11,991 bases of DNA from an uncultured Aliiroseovarius sp. (GTDB taxonomy: Bacteria > Pseudomonadota > Alphaproteobacteria > Rhodobacterales > Rhodobacteraceae). Positions within the stretch are counted from its first letter, which is position 1. Every line of letters begins with the position of its first letter. The translations under genes and the position numbers were made by a program. Below are positions 1 through 8,245 of the stretch, piece by piece. Below the pieces are notes generated by a model. The model did no database searches. It was given only the letters and a program-made list of their open reading frames with translations, and was not told the DNA's origin. The DNA is taken from positions 1 through 11,991 of the forward strand of contig CALJDH010000316.1 in the NCBI GenBank assembly GCA_938023895.1. The letters run 5' to 3'.

Positions 1-977
1 AGCCGGCCCTGTTGGTAGAGGTCGATCATCCACGGAATGTCGCGCTGGATGACCACGTCGCCCATTTTCGATCCGACCATGCCCTGACCAAGGGCTGCCA
101 GAACCACGGGTTCGTAGCTGGACATGTCGCCGGAATGCGGCATGCCGACCATGACGACCTTGCCGCCGGGGGCCAGATAGCGTGGCGCAGAGTCATAGGC
201 GGGAATTGCGCCCACCGTCACCAACACCGCGTCGGCCCCACGCCCGGCGGCTTTCATCGCGGCTTTCCAGGGCTTCTCGGACGTGGCAAGTACACCGTCC
301 GTCGCGCCGAACTCCATCGCCACGTCCAGCTTATCTTCCGACATGTCCACAGCGATGATGCGTGATGCACCGGCGATGCGCGCGCCCTGAATGGCGTTCA
401 GGCCAACACCACCTGCGCCGATCACAACGACCACATCGCCCGCGCGGACGCCGCCAGCATTCACAACGGCGCCGACCCCAGTGATCACGCCGCAGGCCAA
501 CAGGGATGCGACGTCCATCGCCATATCCTCGGGCAGTTTTACCACTTGGCTTTGCTCGACCACGACGCGTTCGGCGAACGCTCCGGTGGCCATCGCTTGA
601 TGCATCTTGCCCCCCTCGACATCGGTGATCGGCCCGTGATCTCCGTCATAGGGCGTCGCGCAGGAGGTCGGCGTACCCGAGGCGCAGCTGGGGCAAGTCT
701 GGCAGGCGCGGATCAGGGTCACGACGACCGGATCGCCCACGGACAGACCCTTTACGTGATCGCCGACATTGGTGATCCGACCGGCGGCCTCGTGCCCATA
801 GACGGCGGGCAAAGACCCGCCCCACGCCCCATCTGCATAGGAAATGTCGCTGTGGCAAATGGCGACGGCATCTAGTGTCACCTCGACCTCGCTGCCTTCT
901 GGCGGGCGGATGGCGATCTCTTCGATGACCAGCGGTTTCCCGAATTCGTGGCAGACGGCGGCTTTGATCCGGTCCAT
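1..977 (-). CDS. Zinc-dependent alcohol dehydrogenase (MDR superfamily), C-terminus cut by the window edge
   Basis: NAD(P)-dependent oxidoreductase of the medium-chain, zinc-containing alcohol dehydrogenase family, probably cytoplasmic. About 325 residues are present and the C-terminus lies outside the window. Visible catalytic-zinc ligands are Cys41 (in ICHSD), His62 with Glu63 (GHE) and Cys162 (LLACGV). The structural-zinc lobe has Cys92, Cys95, Cys98 and Cys106 in the usual C-x2-C-x2-C-x7-C spacing. The Rossmann motif GAGGVG is at 187-192, and Asp211 at the end of the second strand suggests NAD rather than NADP. I chose the ATG at 977 because AGGAG lies 5 bases upstream; an in-frame ATG at 998 lacks such a site. 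The layout resembles class III (glutathione-dependent formaldehyde) dehydrogenases and their paralogues, but the substrate cannot be fixed from sequence. It follows pcaD after 101 bases, so it may be last in that operon or have its own promoter. Confidence 0.9.
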   Translation of the reverse strand, partial: MDRIKAAVCHEFGKPLVIEEIAIRPPEGSEVEVTLDAVAICHSDISYADGAWGGSLPAVYGHEAAGRITNVGDHVKGLSVGDPVVVTLIRACQTCPSCASGTPTSCATPYDGDHGPITDVEGGKMHQAMATGAFAERVVVEQSQVVKLPEDMAMDVASLLACGVITGVGAVVNAGGVRAGDVVVVIGAGGVGLNAIQGARIAGASRIIAVDMSEDKLDVAMEFGATDGVLATSEKPWKAAMKAAGRGADAVLVTVGAIPAYDSAPRYLAPGGKVVMVGMPHSGDMSSYEPVVLAALGQGMVGSKMGDVVIQRDIPWMIDLYQQGR

Positions 978-1016
978 GGCGGCTCCTGTTGGTGTCATGT
1001 TTTCTGAAAGCTTGCG

Positions 1017-1066
1017 CGGAAAACGCGGGCTTGCCAACAAAACTGCGACAGGAAGGTCGGAAAACG
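1017..1066. repeat. 9-bp direct repeat CGGAAAACG upstream of the alcohol dehydrogenase
   Basis: CGGAAAACG occurs at 1017-1025 and again at 1058-1066, 41 bases apart (about four helical turns), within the 101-base gap between pcaD and the dehydrogenase gene. The second copy is also one arm of an imperfect hairpin (1059-1079) that reaches the pcaD stop codon. The repeat is visible; a regulatory role is inference. Confidence 0.4.
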
Positions 1067-1078
1067 ACGCGGCGTTTC

Positions 1079-1876
1079 CTAGAAATGCCCGATGGAGCGC
1101 AGGAAGTCCGTCAGAAGTGCTGCGTACTCGGCGGGCTTTTCGACCGGAGACATATGGCCGGTGCCGCGGATCAGTTCGAACCGCGATCCGGGGATCAGCC
1201 CGGCGGTCTCGCGCACCATGTCGGCTGGGGTCGAGCCATCTTCGCTGCCCGCAATCGCCAGCGTCGGCAGCCGAAGCCGCGCGGTGCTTTCGTAAAGGTC
1301 GGTGTCGGCGATGGCCTCCATGCACCCCAGATAGCCCTGATGTGGCGTGGCACGCATGCGGGCGCGGGCGTCGTCCAGAAGTTCAGGGTGATCGCGTTTG
1401 GTGGCGCGCGAAAACCAGCGGTCGATATTGGCGTCTACCACGGCGTCGATCCCGCTTTTCTGCACCTTCTTGATCCGCGCCTCCCAAATCCACGGCGTGC
1501 CGATCTTCGCCGCCGTGTTCGAGATCACCAGCCCGCGGACCAAATCCAGCCGCTCCGCCGCCAGCCCTTGCGCAATGATGCCGCCGATGGACAGCCCGAC
1601 AAAGACGCATTCCTTCACGCCCAGCTGGTCCAGCGCGCGGCCCGCGTCGGCGACCAGATCACCCATCGGATAGGGGCCCTCGGGGCTGGGGCTTTGACCA
1701 TGCCCGCGCATGTCCATGCGGATCAGGCGCAGGTGGTCGGGCATGGCGTCCACCACAGCGTCCCACATGGTCAGGTCCGACCCCAACGCATGGGCAAACA
1801 CAACGGCAGGTCCGTCTTTCGGGCCGCTATCAACAACATGCAGCGCCACGCCCGTGTCGTTCGGGATGACGATCAT
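1079..1876 (-). CDS. pcaD: Alpha/beta hydrolase, probable 3-oxoadipate enol-lactonase
   Basis: 265 residues, the usual size for PcaD, which hydrolyses 3-oxoadipate enol-lactone to 3-oxoadipate in the protocatechuate/catechol (beta-ketoadipate) pathway. The catalytic triad is readable: nucleophile Ser96 in the elbow GLSIGG (94-99), acid Asp213 in SEDGSTP, and His241 in GTGHMSPVE. The stretch VISNTAAKIGTPW (117-129) after the elbow is typical of the enol-lactonase subgroup. There is no signal peptide, so it should be cytoplasmic. Its ATG overlaps the TGA of the upstream nuclease-like gene (ATGA, 1873-1876), which suggests translational coupling. No other pca gene is in the window, so the pathway assignment rests on the protein alone. 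Another carboxylic-ester or lactone hydrolase remains possible. Confidence 0.75.
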   Translation of the reverse strand: MIVIPNDTGVALHVVDSGPKDGPAVVFAHALGSDLTMWDAVVDAMPDHLRLIRMDMRGHGQSPSPEGPYPMGDLVADAGRALDQLGVKECVFVGLSIGGIIAQGLAAERLDLVRGLVISNTAAKIGTPWIWEARIKKVQKSGIDAVVDANIDRWFSRATKRDHPELLDDARARMRATPHQGYLGCMEAIADTDLYESTARLRLPTLAIAGSEDGSTPADMVRETAGLIPGSRFELIRGTGHMSPVEKPAEYAALLTDFLRSIGHF

Positions 1877-3078
1877 TCCTCGTCCCCAAGCAGGGTCAGA
1901 TGCGCCATGATCTGCCCGTGATCCGAGGCGAGCTTGTTGTACGGGGCCTCGGGGTGGGAGCCATCGGTGATGTGATCGTTCAGAACGCTGAAATAAGTCA
2001 TGTCGGCGATCCGTTTTGGATTGTCCGGATGGAAATGACGGCTGAGGAAGATTTGGTCGATGCTTTCAAACACGCCACCAAAGGCCGAGGTGTAAACCAT
2101 GTCGCGCAGTGATTTGCGGACGAAGAGCTTTTCGGCCGAATGCAGGCGCACTGCTTCGACCGCCGCGGTGATCTGCTTGTTTTCCTCGCGACTATAGCGG
2201 TCGCGGTCGGTCTTGGCGTCGTGGCGCAGCATCCAGGAATAGTTCTTGAATGGCACCTCGCCCGCGATGATTTCCGAGCTGACCGCGTGTTCGCCGTCGT
2301 TGAAATCACCGGTCACTGCAACGGGATGGCCGGCTTTGATTTCCGCGACCACCAGCTTGCGCAGCACCCATGCTTCGGCCATCCGGCGCATGGCGGAGCG
2401 TGCAGAGCCAAGGGCGCGACCTACAGGGTCGTAGCGGGTCAGGTCGGCCTCGGGCGCATAGGGAGCGCCCTTAGGCTGGATGAACTCGCCCAGTTTGGAT
2501 TTTAGGTGACAGTTGAAAAGCGTGATGACCTGATCCCCGACAGGAACACGGACTTTCAGGATCGGGCGCGACAGGCGGGTCAGGGTGTAGGATCCTGCGC
2601 CGCCTTCGTCCCCGCGCAGAGCGGGAAAGGGGATGGTCACGGGCTCGGGCAGGTCTTGGATGATTTCGGGCTCGCCCACAAAGCCAAAGCGCGACAGGAC
2701 TGCCACGCCGGGACGCCGTTCACCCGGCCCGCCATCGGCCGAGTTCGGGGCGAAGACCAGCCCATCCTTGGGCCATGGTTTAACCGCCAGTTTGCGGAAG
2801 ATCGCCTTGCGGTGATAGCGCTTGGTCTCATCCGGGATGGTTGCCGCATTCAGCTCGTGGGCGCGGGTGTTCGCTTCGCCAATCACATCCAAAAGGGCGT
2901 CTTCCTCGAAGATTTCTTGAAAGGCGATGATGTCGGCGTCCAGCGTCAACATCTGATCCGCCATCCAATCGCGCTTCCACGCGTATTCTTCGGGGGTGTA
3001 GCTGAGAAACTTGTAAAACTCTTGATCCGCGCCAATCAGATTTTTGACGTTGAACGAGGCAATCGTGAAATCAGTCAT
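1873..3078 (-). CDS. Endonuclease/exonuclease/phosphatase (EEP) family protein
   Basis: 401-residue metal-dependent phosphodiesterase/phosphomonoesterase-fold protein. The EEP active-site set is present in order: Asn10 in SFNVKN, metal ligand Glu55 in IIAFQE, GVAVLSR at 124-130, His191 in FNCHLKSK, Asp258 and Asn260 in VTGDFND, Asp341 in SIDQIFLS, and the terminal Asp386-His387 in SDHGQ. With all of these kept the enzyme should be active. The family includes DNase I, exonuclease III, sphingomyelinases and inositol phosphatases, so the substrate is unknown. I see no signal peptide or membrane segment. The ATG has a good ribosome site (GGAGA, 5 bases away). The gene lies 12 bases after the dehydratase and its TGA overlaps the pcaD start, placing it mid-operon among metabolic genes. 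Confidence 0.88.
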   Translation of the reverse strand: MTDFTIASFNVKNLIGADQEFYKFLSYTPEEYAWKRDWMADQMLTLDADIIAFQEIFEEDALLDVIGEANTRAHELNAATIPDETKRYHRKAIFRKLAVKPWPKDGLVFAPNSADGGPGERRPGVAVLSRFGFVGEPEIIQDLPEPVTIPFPALRGDEGGAGSYTLTRLSRPILKVRVPVGDQVITLFNCHLKSKLGEFIQPKGAPYAPEADLTRYDPVGRALGSARSAMRRMAEAWVLRKLVVAEIKAGHPVAVTGDFNDGEHAVSSEIIAGEVPFKNYSWMLRHDAKTDRDRYSREENKQITAAVEAVRLHSAEKLFVRKSLRDMVYTSAFGGVFESIDQIFLSRHFHPDNPKRIADMTYFSVLNDHITDGSHPEAPYNKLASDHGQIMAHLTLLGDEE

Positions 3079-3090
3079 TTGTATCTCCGG

Positions 3091-4062
3091 TCAGGCGAAG
3101 CGGTTAAGGGCGTCGGTGAAGACGGGGGCATCGACATTGCCCCCGGTGGCAACGACGATCACTGCGTCGCCCTTGATCTGGTTGGGGTGGAACAGGGCCG
3201 CCGCCAGTGCAATGGCCGCCCCCGGTTCAATCACCAGTTTCAAGCGGGTGAACGCTTGAGCCATGGCGCGTAGGCAATCTTCGTCTGGGACCACGATCCC
3301 GGTACCACACAGACGTTGCATAATTGGGAAGGTCAGTTCGCCGGGTGCGGCGGTGATGATCGCGTCGCAGATGGATCCGGTCAGCTGTGCGTTTTGTTTG
3401 ATCTCACCAGTTTCAAGCGAGCGTGTGACATCGTCAAAGCCCTCGGGCTCGACCGGGCGCACCTGCAGGTCCGGGGCGTCGTGATCCAGCGCCAAGGCGA
3501 TGCCTGCCGTCAGGCCACCACCGCCACAGGGCACCAGAACCTGCGCGTCGCGGATGCCTTCGTCACGGGCTTGGTTGGCAATCTCAAGACCGACTGTGCC
3601 TTGGCCAGCGATGACCGCTTCGTTGTCGAAAGGCTTGATCAGGGTCAGCTCGTTCTCTTCGGCCAGTCGTGCGCCGATTTCGTCTCGGCTTTCGGTTGCG
3701 CGGTCATACAGAACCACCTTCGCGCCCAATGCCCGCGTGTTGTCGATCTTCAGCTGTGGCGCGTCCGACGGCATCACGATGGTCGACGGCGTCTGGTTCT
3801 GGCGCGCCGCCAGCGCGATGCCCTGCGCGTGATTGCCAGACGAAAAAGCGATCACGCCCATCTCGCGTTGATCGGCGGTCAGCTGGGAAATCGCGTTATG
3901 CGCGCCGCGATACTTGAAGCTGCCCGTGTGCTGCAGGCACTCGGGCTTCACATAAACCCGCCGCCCCGCGATCTCGTCGAGAAAGGGCGAGGTCAGCAGC
4001 GGCGTGCGCCGGACATGACCCGCGTTGCGGCGGGCGGCATTGCGGATTTCGTTGATGTTCAC
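3091..4062 (-). CDS. PLP-dependent threonine/serine dehydratase
   Basis: Fold-type II PLP enzyme that probably deaminates L-threonine and/or L-serine to the 2-oxoacid plus ammonia. The PLP lysine is Lys50 in GSFKYRGA, followed by SSGNHAQ (74-80), the phosphate-binding CGGGGL (179-184) and the late ATGGNVD (305-311). There is no C-terminal ACT domain, so it resembles short catabolic or serine-racemase-like dehydratases rather than isoleucine-regulated IlvA. I chose the GTG start at 4062 (323 residues): it has GGAGA 7 bases upstream and forms a GTGA overlap with the stop of the preceding hydrolase gene. An ATG at 4080 would add six residues but lacks an obvious ribosome site. Related specificities (3-hydroxyaspartate, racemase activity) cannot be excluded. 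Confidence 0.88.
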   Translation of the reverse strand: MNINEIRNAARRNAGHVRRTPLLTSPFLDEIAGRRVYVKPECLQHTGSFKYRGAHNAISQLTADQREMGVIAFSSGNHAQGIALAARQNQTPSTIVMPSDAPQLKIDNTRALGAKVVLYDRATESRDEIGARLAEENELTLIKPFDNEAVIAGQGTVGLEIANQARDEGIRDAQVLVPCGGGGLTAGIALALDHDAPDLQVRPVEPEGFDDVTRSLETGEIKQNAQLTGSICDAIITAAPGELTFPIMQRLCGTGIVVPDEDCLRAMAQAFTRLKLVIEPGAAIALAAALFHPNQIKGDAVIVVATGGNVDAPVFTDALNRFA

Positions 4063-4886
4063 CGCATTTTCTCCAGCCATTCGGTGATGGTGGCTAGGCT
4101 TTCGGGTTCGTCCAGAAACGGCACGTGGCCACGATCAGGAACTTTCGCATAGCCCATATCGGGGCGACGTTTGCGCATTTCGGCGACCGTCTCGTCGCTC
4201 AGAAGGTCCGAGTTCTCGCCGTGGATCAGTGCGAGCGGTAGACCCTCCATCGCGTCAAAGAAAGGCCACAGGTCCGGTGCAGGTTGTGCGCCTGCGGCTT
4301 CAACCGCGTCGCGCAGGGCGGGATCATAGCGGTTGGTCAGCCCCTTGTTGTCCTGCTCAAACAGGTTATGGCATTCCTCGACCCAGCGCTCCATTGGAAC
4401 ATCTTTGAAGCCGAAATTGGCCATGAGCTTCGCACGCGCCTCGGCGGCTTCTTCGATGGTCTTGGCGGACGGCTTGCGTCCCAGATAGCCCATGATGTTG
4501 TCCAACCCATCAGCCGTAAGCACAGGGCCGATGTCATTCATGCAGACACCCAGCAGCTTGTCCTTCACCGTGGCGGCAAGGCCCATCGCGATGAGACCAC
4601 CGCGCGAGGTGCCAAGGATGGCGGCTTTCTCGATTCCCAGATGGTTCATCAGAAAGAGCGCATCCAGCCCTTCCTGCGGCACGGTATAGGTTTTGTGGTC
4701 GCCCCAATCCGACTGCCCACGCCCGCGATAATCCATGCGGATCAGGCGCACGCCCTTCAGATGCGGCGCGACGAAGTTGAAGTCGTCCGAGTTGCGCGTC
4801 AGACCTGACAGGGCCAAAACGGGCAGGCCTTCGCCCTCGTCCCGATAAGCGATTTCAAGACCATCATTGGCGGTGAATGTCTGCAT
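4059..4886 (-). CDS. Alpha/beta hydrolase of unknown substrate
   Basis: 275-residue cytoplasmic alpha/beta-hydrolase-fold protein and apparently the first gene of the five-gene minus-strand run. The triad is readable: Ser94 in the elbow GTSRGG (92-97), probable acid Asp227 in GENSDLLS (Glu224 is an alternative) and His254 in DRGHVPFLDEP. The region RLIRMDYRGRGQSD before the elbow matches the corresponding part of the PcaD-like protein two genes downstream. The stop codon overlaps the GTG of the dehydratase (GTGA, 4059-4062). The ribosome site is weak (AGGGA some 10 bases upstream). The 120 bases upstream mostly hold the fabI terminator, and I could not pick a convincing promoter. Specificity is unknown. 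Confidence 0.85.
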   Translation of the reverse strand: MQTFTANDGLEIAYRDEGEGLPVLALSGLTRNSDDFNFVAPHLKGVRLIRMDYRGRGQSDWGDHKTYTVPQEGLDALFLMNHLGIEKAAILGTSRGGLIAMGLAATVKDKLLGVCMNDIGPVLTADGLDNIMGYLGRKPSAKTIEEAAEARAKLMANFGFKDVPMERWVEECHNLFEQDNKGLTNRYDPALRDAVEAAGAQPAPDLWPFFDAMEGLPLALIHGENSDLLSDETVAEMRKRRPDMGYAKVPDRGHVPFLDEPESLATITEWLEKMR

Positions 4887-4955
4887 ATTCCGATCCCTGT
4901 TCCGTATTCAGACGCAGTAAGCCTTAGAAGCGGAATGGGGTCTAGAGGGACCTTC

Positions 4956-4985
4956 AATAAAAAAGGCCCCGTCAGCGGGGCCCTT
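4956..4985 (-). terminator. Rho-independent terminator after fabI
   Basis: On the minus strand a perfect 7-bp GC stem (arms at 4976-4982 and 4965-4971, loop 4972-4975) is followed directly by a run of six T (4964 down to 4959) and further T-rich bases. It starts about 24 bases after the fabI stop codon and separates the fab genes from the hydrolase operon. Confidence 0.92.
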
Positions 4986-5006
4986 CTAAATTCCAGTGAT
5001 GTGCAA

Positions 5007-5795
5007 TCACAGATTGTCCGGCTGCGGCATTCCCAAGACATGGAAACCGCTGTCGACTGTGATGATCTCGCCCGTTGTGCAGTTGCCATAGTCCGAGGCC
5101 AGATAGACGGCGGTGCCGCCCACGGCTTCCAACGTGGCGTTCTGGCGAAGCGGTGCGTTCTGTTCCGTGTGGCGGAAGGTCTTGCGCGCGCCGCCGATGG
5201 CTGCGCCAGCCAGGGTTTTCATCGGGCCGGGCGAAATGGCGTTCACGCGGATGCCGTCTGGGCCAAGGTCATTGGCGAGATAGCGCACGGAGGATTCCAG
5301 TGCCGCTTTTGCCACGCCCATCACGTTGTAGAACGGCGTCACGCGGTTCGAGCCGCCATAGGTCAGCGTCAGGATCGTACCGCCATTGGTCATCTTGGGG
5401 GCCGCACGGCGCGCGACTTCGATCAGGGAATAGCAGCTGATGTCCATCGAATGCTTAAAGTTTGCACGTGATGTATCAACGAAACGGCCGGTCAGTTCGT
5501 TCTTGTCCGAGTACGCAATCGCGTGCACCAGAAAGTCGATCGAATCCCACTTGGACCACAGGTCATCGAACCCTTTATCCAGAGCGTCGTCGTCCGTGAC
5601 ATCCATGTCGACCAGAATGTCCGAGCCTACCGATTCTGCCAGCGGGGCGACCCGCCCACCGAATGCATCACCCTGATAAGAGAACGCCAGCTCCGCACCT
5701 TCATTGGCCATTGCCTGCGCAATACCCCAAGCGATGGAACGTTGGTTTGCGACACCCATGATGAGGCCGCGTTTGCCTTGCATAAGACCTGCCAT
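5007..5795 (-). CDS. fabI: Enoyl-[acyl-carrier-protein] reductase (NADH), FabI
   Basis: Catalyses the last step of each fatty acid elongation cycle, reducing trans-2-enoyl-ACP with NADH; target family of triclosan and isoniazid-like inhibitors. 262 residues, the standard length. The N-terminus has the divergent FabI cofactor loop GVANQRSIAWGIA (14-26). The catalytic residues Tyr146, Tyr156 and Lys163 (TYGGSN and YNVMGVAK) sit at the classical E. coli numbers. ISPGPMKTLAG near residues 198-208 is the substrate-loop motif. It starts 9 bases after the fabB stop codon, and its ribosome site (GAGGA) overlaps that stop, so the two are co-translated. A strong terminator follows. Confidence 0.97.
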   Translation of the reverse strand: MAGLMQGKRGLIMGVANQRSIAWGIAQAMANEGAELAFSYQGDAFGGRVAPLAESVGSDILVDMDVTDDDALDKGFDDLWSKWDSIDFLVHAIAYSDKNELTGRFVDTSRANFKHSMDISCYSLIEVARRAAPKMTNGGTILTLTYGGSNRVTPFYNVMGVAKAALESSVRYLANDLGPDGIRVNAISPGPMKTLAGAAIGGARKTFRHTEQNAPLRQNATLEAVGGTAVYLASDYGNCTTGEIITVDSGFHVLGMPQPDNL

Positions 5796-5804
5796 GTCAG
5801 TTCC

Positions 5805-7034
<1,230 letters not shown>

Positions 7035-7056
7035 GCAGTCCCCCTTCTTTGGTCAT

Positions 7057-7075
7057 TCACTGTCTACGCCAGTGA
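7057..7075. repeat. Inverted repeat in the fabB leader
   Basis: TCACTG (7057-7062) and CAGTGA (7070-7075) form a 6-bp stem with a 7-base loop, about 23 bases upstream of the fabB start codon. It could be a small leader hairpin or an operator for a regulator of fatty acid genes. No T-run follows on the minus strand, so it is not a terminator. Confidence 0.35.
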
Positions 7076-7116
7076 TGCGGGCAGGTGCAAGCACACTTGA
7101 CCGCCCGGCTAGGATG

Positions 7117-7488
7117 TTAGCCAATCAAACCCAAAAGTTTGTCGAGGCCTGACCACAAGACAAAGGCAGAAAGTGTTGCTGTGATCATCGCAGGCACACC
7201 GTCTTTCCAGCTGTCAAAAATCAGATGACAGGCAATGGCGCCAAGCGAAGTACCTAGGAGTGCCAAGGCTCCAAGTGGGCCAAGCCAAGAGGTTTGGAAC
7301 CAAATTGCGATTGCGCCGAAAAGTTCGACACATCCAACCAATGCCATGATCTGCCGGTTCAGCCCATAGCTTTGGAACATGCCAAGCTGAATCTCGAAGA
7401 TCTTTTTTTGCCAGCCCAGTATTTTGATAGAGCTGGCAAAAAGGAAGAATGCAGACAGAAGTCCGACGAACAGGGTTGCTGCGGTCAT
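7117..7488 (-). CDS. Small DoxX-like integral membrane protein
   Basis: 123 residues with four predicted membrane helices at about 4-24, 46-64, 70-91 and 98-118. The motifs ASSIKILGW (18-26), CVELFGAIAIW (53-63) and LGTSLGAIACHLIFD (78-92) are the pattern of DoxX/DoxX-like proteins. These are small inner-membrane proteins of mostly unknown role, some linked to thiol/redox homeostasis. I chose the ATG at 7488, which has AAGGGA upstream; an in-frame ATG at 7509 would add seven residues but has no ribosome site. The gene interrupts the expected fabA-fabB adjacency. Hand counting gives 181 G+C in the 360 bases 7141-7500 (50%), against 41 in 60 in samples of both fabB and fabA (68%). That contrast suggests later acquisition. 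A role in lipid synthesis is not shown. Confidence 0.78.
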   Translation of the reverse strand: MTAATLFVGLLSAFFLFASSIKILGWQKKIFEIQLGMFQSYGLNRQIMALVGCVELFGAIAIWFQTSWLGPLGALALLGTSLGAIACHLIFDSWKDGVPAMITATLSAFVLWSGLDKLLGLIG

Positions 7489-7549
7489 TTCTGATCCCTT
7501 GATGCTCACACAGGCGGAGTTGCCTGCTTTGTGGACATTCTAGGTGGGG

Positions 7550-8059
7550 TCAGCTCTCGCTCAATGCAACCTTCATGTCTTTCACTTGATAGATCACTTC
7601 TCCATCAGCTTCCACAATGCCGTCGGCCACGCCCATGGTCAGGCGGCGGGTCTGGATCGCTTTGGTGAAGTCGATCTTATAGGTCAGCATCTTGCGGTCT
7701 GGGCGGACCATACCGGTCAGCTTCACTTCGCCCACACCCAGCGCATAGCCGCGCCCCTGCCAGCCGCGCCAACCAAGGTTAAAGCCGGTCAGCTGCCACA
7801 GACCATCCAGACCCAGACAGCCGGGCATGATCGGGTTGCCGGGGAAGTGGCAGTCGAAGAACCACAGGTCGGGGGTGATGTCGAACTCGGCCAGAATGTG
7901 GCCTTTTCCGTGTGCACCACCATCGGCCGAGATCTCGGTGATGCGGTCCATCATCAGCATCGGCGGGGCCGGAAGCTGCGCATTGCCGGGGCCAAACAGC
8001 TCGCCCGCTGCGCATTTCAAAAGGTCTTCCTTGCCAAAGCTTGTGGGATAGTCCGCCAT
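7550..8059 (-). CDS. fabA: 3-hydroxydecanoyl-[acyl-carrier-protein] dehydratase/isomerase, FabA
   Basis: Dehydrates 3-hydroxyacyl-ACP and isomerises trans-2-decenoyl-ACP to cis-3-decenoyl-ACP, the branch point of anaerobic unsaturated fatty acid synthesis. 169 residues, typical length. Hot-dog fold with the active-site His71 in [14 protein letters not shown] (67-80) and Asp85 in GLDGLWQ. This longer helix motif distinguishes FabA from FabZ. The ribosome site is weak (GGGGCGAAG just before the ATG). It is transcribed divergently from irr across a 186-base region, and the downstream partners FabB and FabI are encoded on the same strand after the DoxX-like gene. Confidence 0.97.
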   Translation of the reverse strand: MADYPTSFGKEDLLKCAAGELFGPGNAQLPAPPMLMMDRITEISADGGAHGKGHILAEFDITPDLWFFDCHFPGNPIMPGCLGLDGLWQLTGFNLGWRGWQGRGYALGVGEVKLTGMVRPDRKMLTYKIDFTKAIQTRRLTMGVADGIVEADGEVIYQVKDMKVALSES

Positions 8060-8106
8060 CTTCGCCCCATATCTTGTGTGTTTTCAGTCCACCACCCTCT
8101 AGCACC

Positions 8107-8119
8107 CGGGCAAAGCCCG
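8107..8119. repeat. Short hairpin in the fabA leader
   Basis: CGGGC (8107-8111), loop AAA, GCCCG (8115-8119), a 5-bp stem about 48 bases upstream of fabA. The 11-base core GGGCAAAGCCC recurs exactly at 8724-8734 on the other side of irr. Confidence 0.4.
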
Positions 8120-8176
8120 ACGCAAGGGCAGGTGAGGGATCGCAGGGATGATCTGAAGCGCGAAGACCAGTTTTTA

Positions 8177-8206
8177 TTGGCGCTTGCCGCACAGAGCCCT
8201 TATATT
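8177..8206 (+). promoter_or_regulatory. Candidate sigma-70 promoter of irr
   Basis: TTGGCG (8177-8182) and TATATT (8201-8206) are 18 bases apart, upstream of irr, which would give a leader of roughly 30 bases. This is the best -35/-10 pair in the 186-base irr/fabA divergent region. I could not identify a convincing fabA promoter on the opposite strand, nor a clear iron-control element. Confidence 0.4.
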
Positions 8207-8245
8207 CGCTTGGAAACATCCGTTTGATTTCAGAAGAGCCGGATC

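Noticed and set aside
989..1921. 310-codon open frame on the plus strand opposite pcaD
   Set aside because: Composition is typical of an antisense frame, and the minus-strand hydrolase has an intact catalytic triad.
2506..4152. Plus-strand open frames (255 and 278 codons) opposite the EEP and dehydratase genes
   Set aside because: Shadows of well-supported minus-strand genes; no ribosome sites or family motifs.
7076..7116. Possible minus-strand promoter for fabB
   Set aside because: The TTGCAC/TAGACA pair at 18-base spacing matches consensus at only about half the positions.
7544..8227. 227-codon plus-strand open frame across fabA and its leader
   Set aside because: It overlaps the complete fabA gene and lacks any domain signal.
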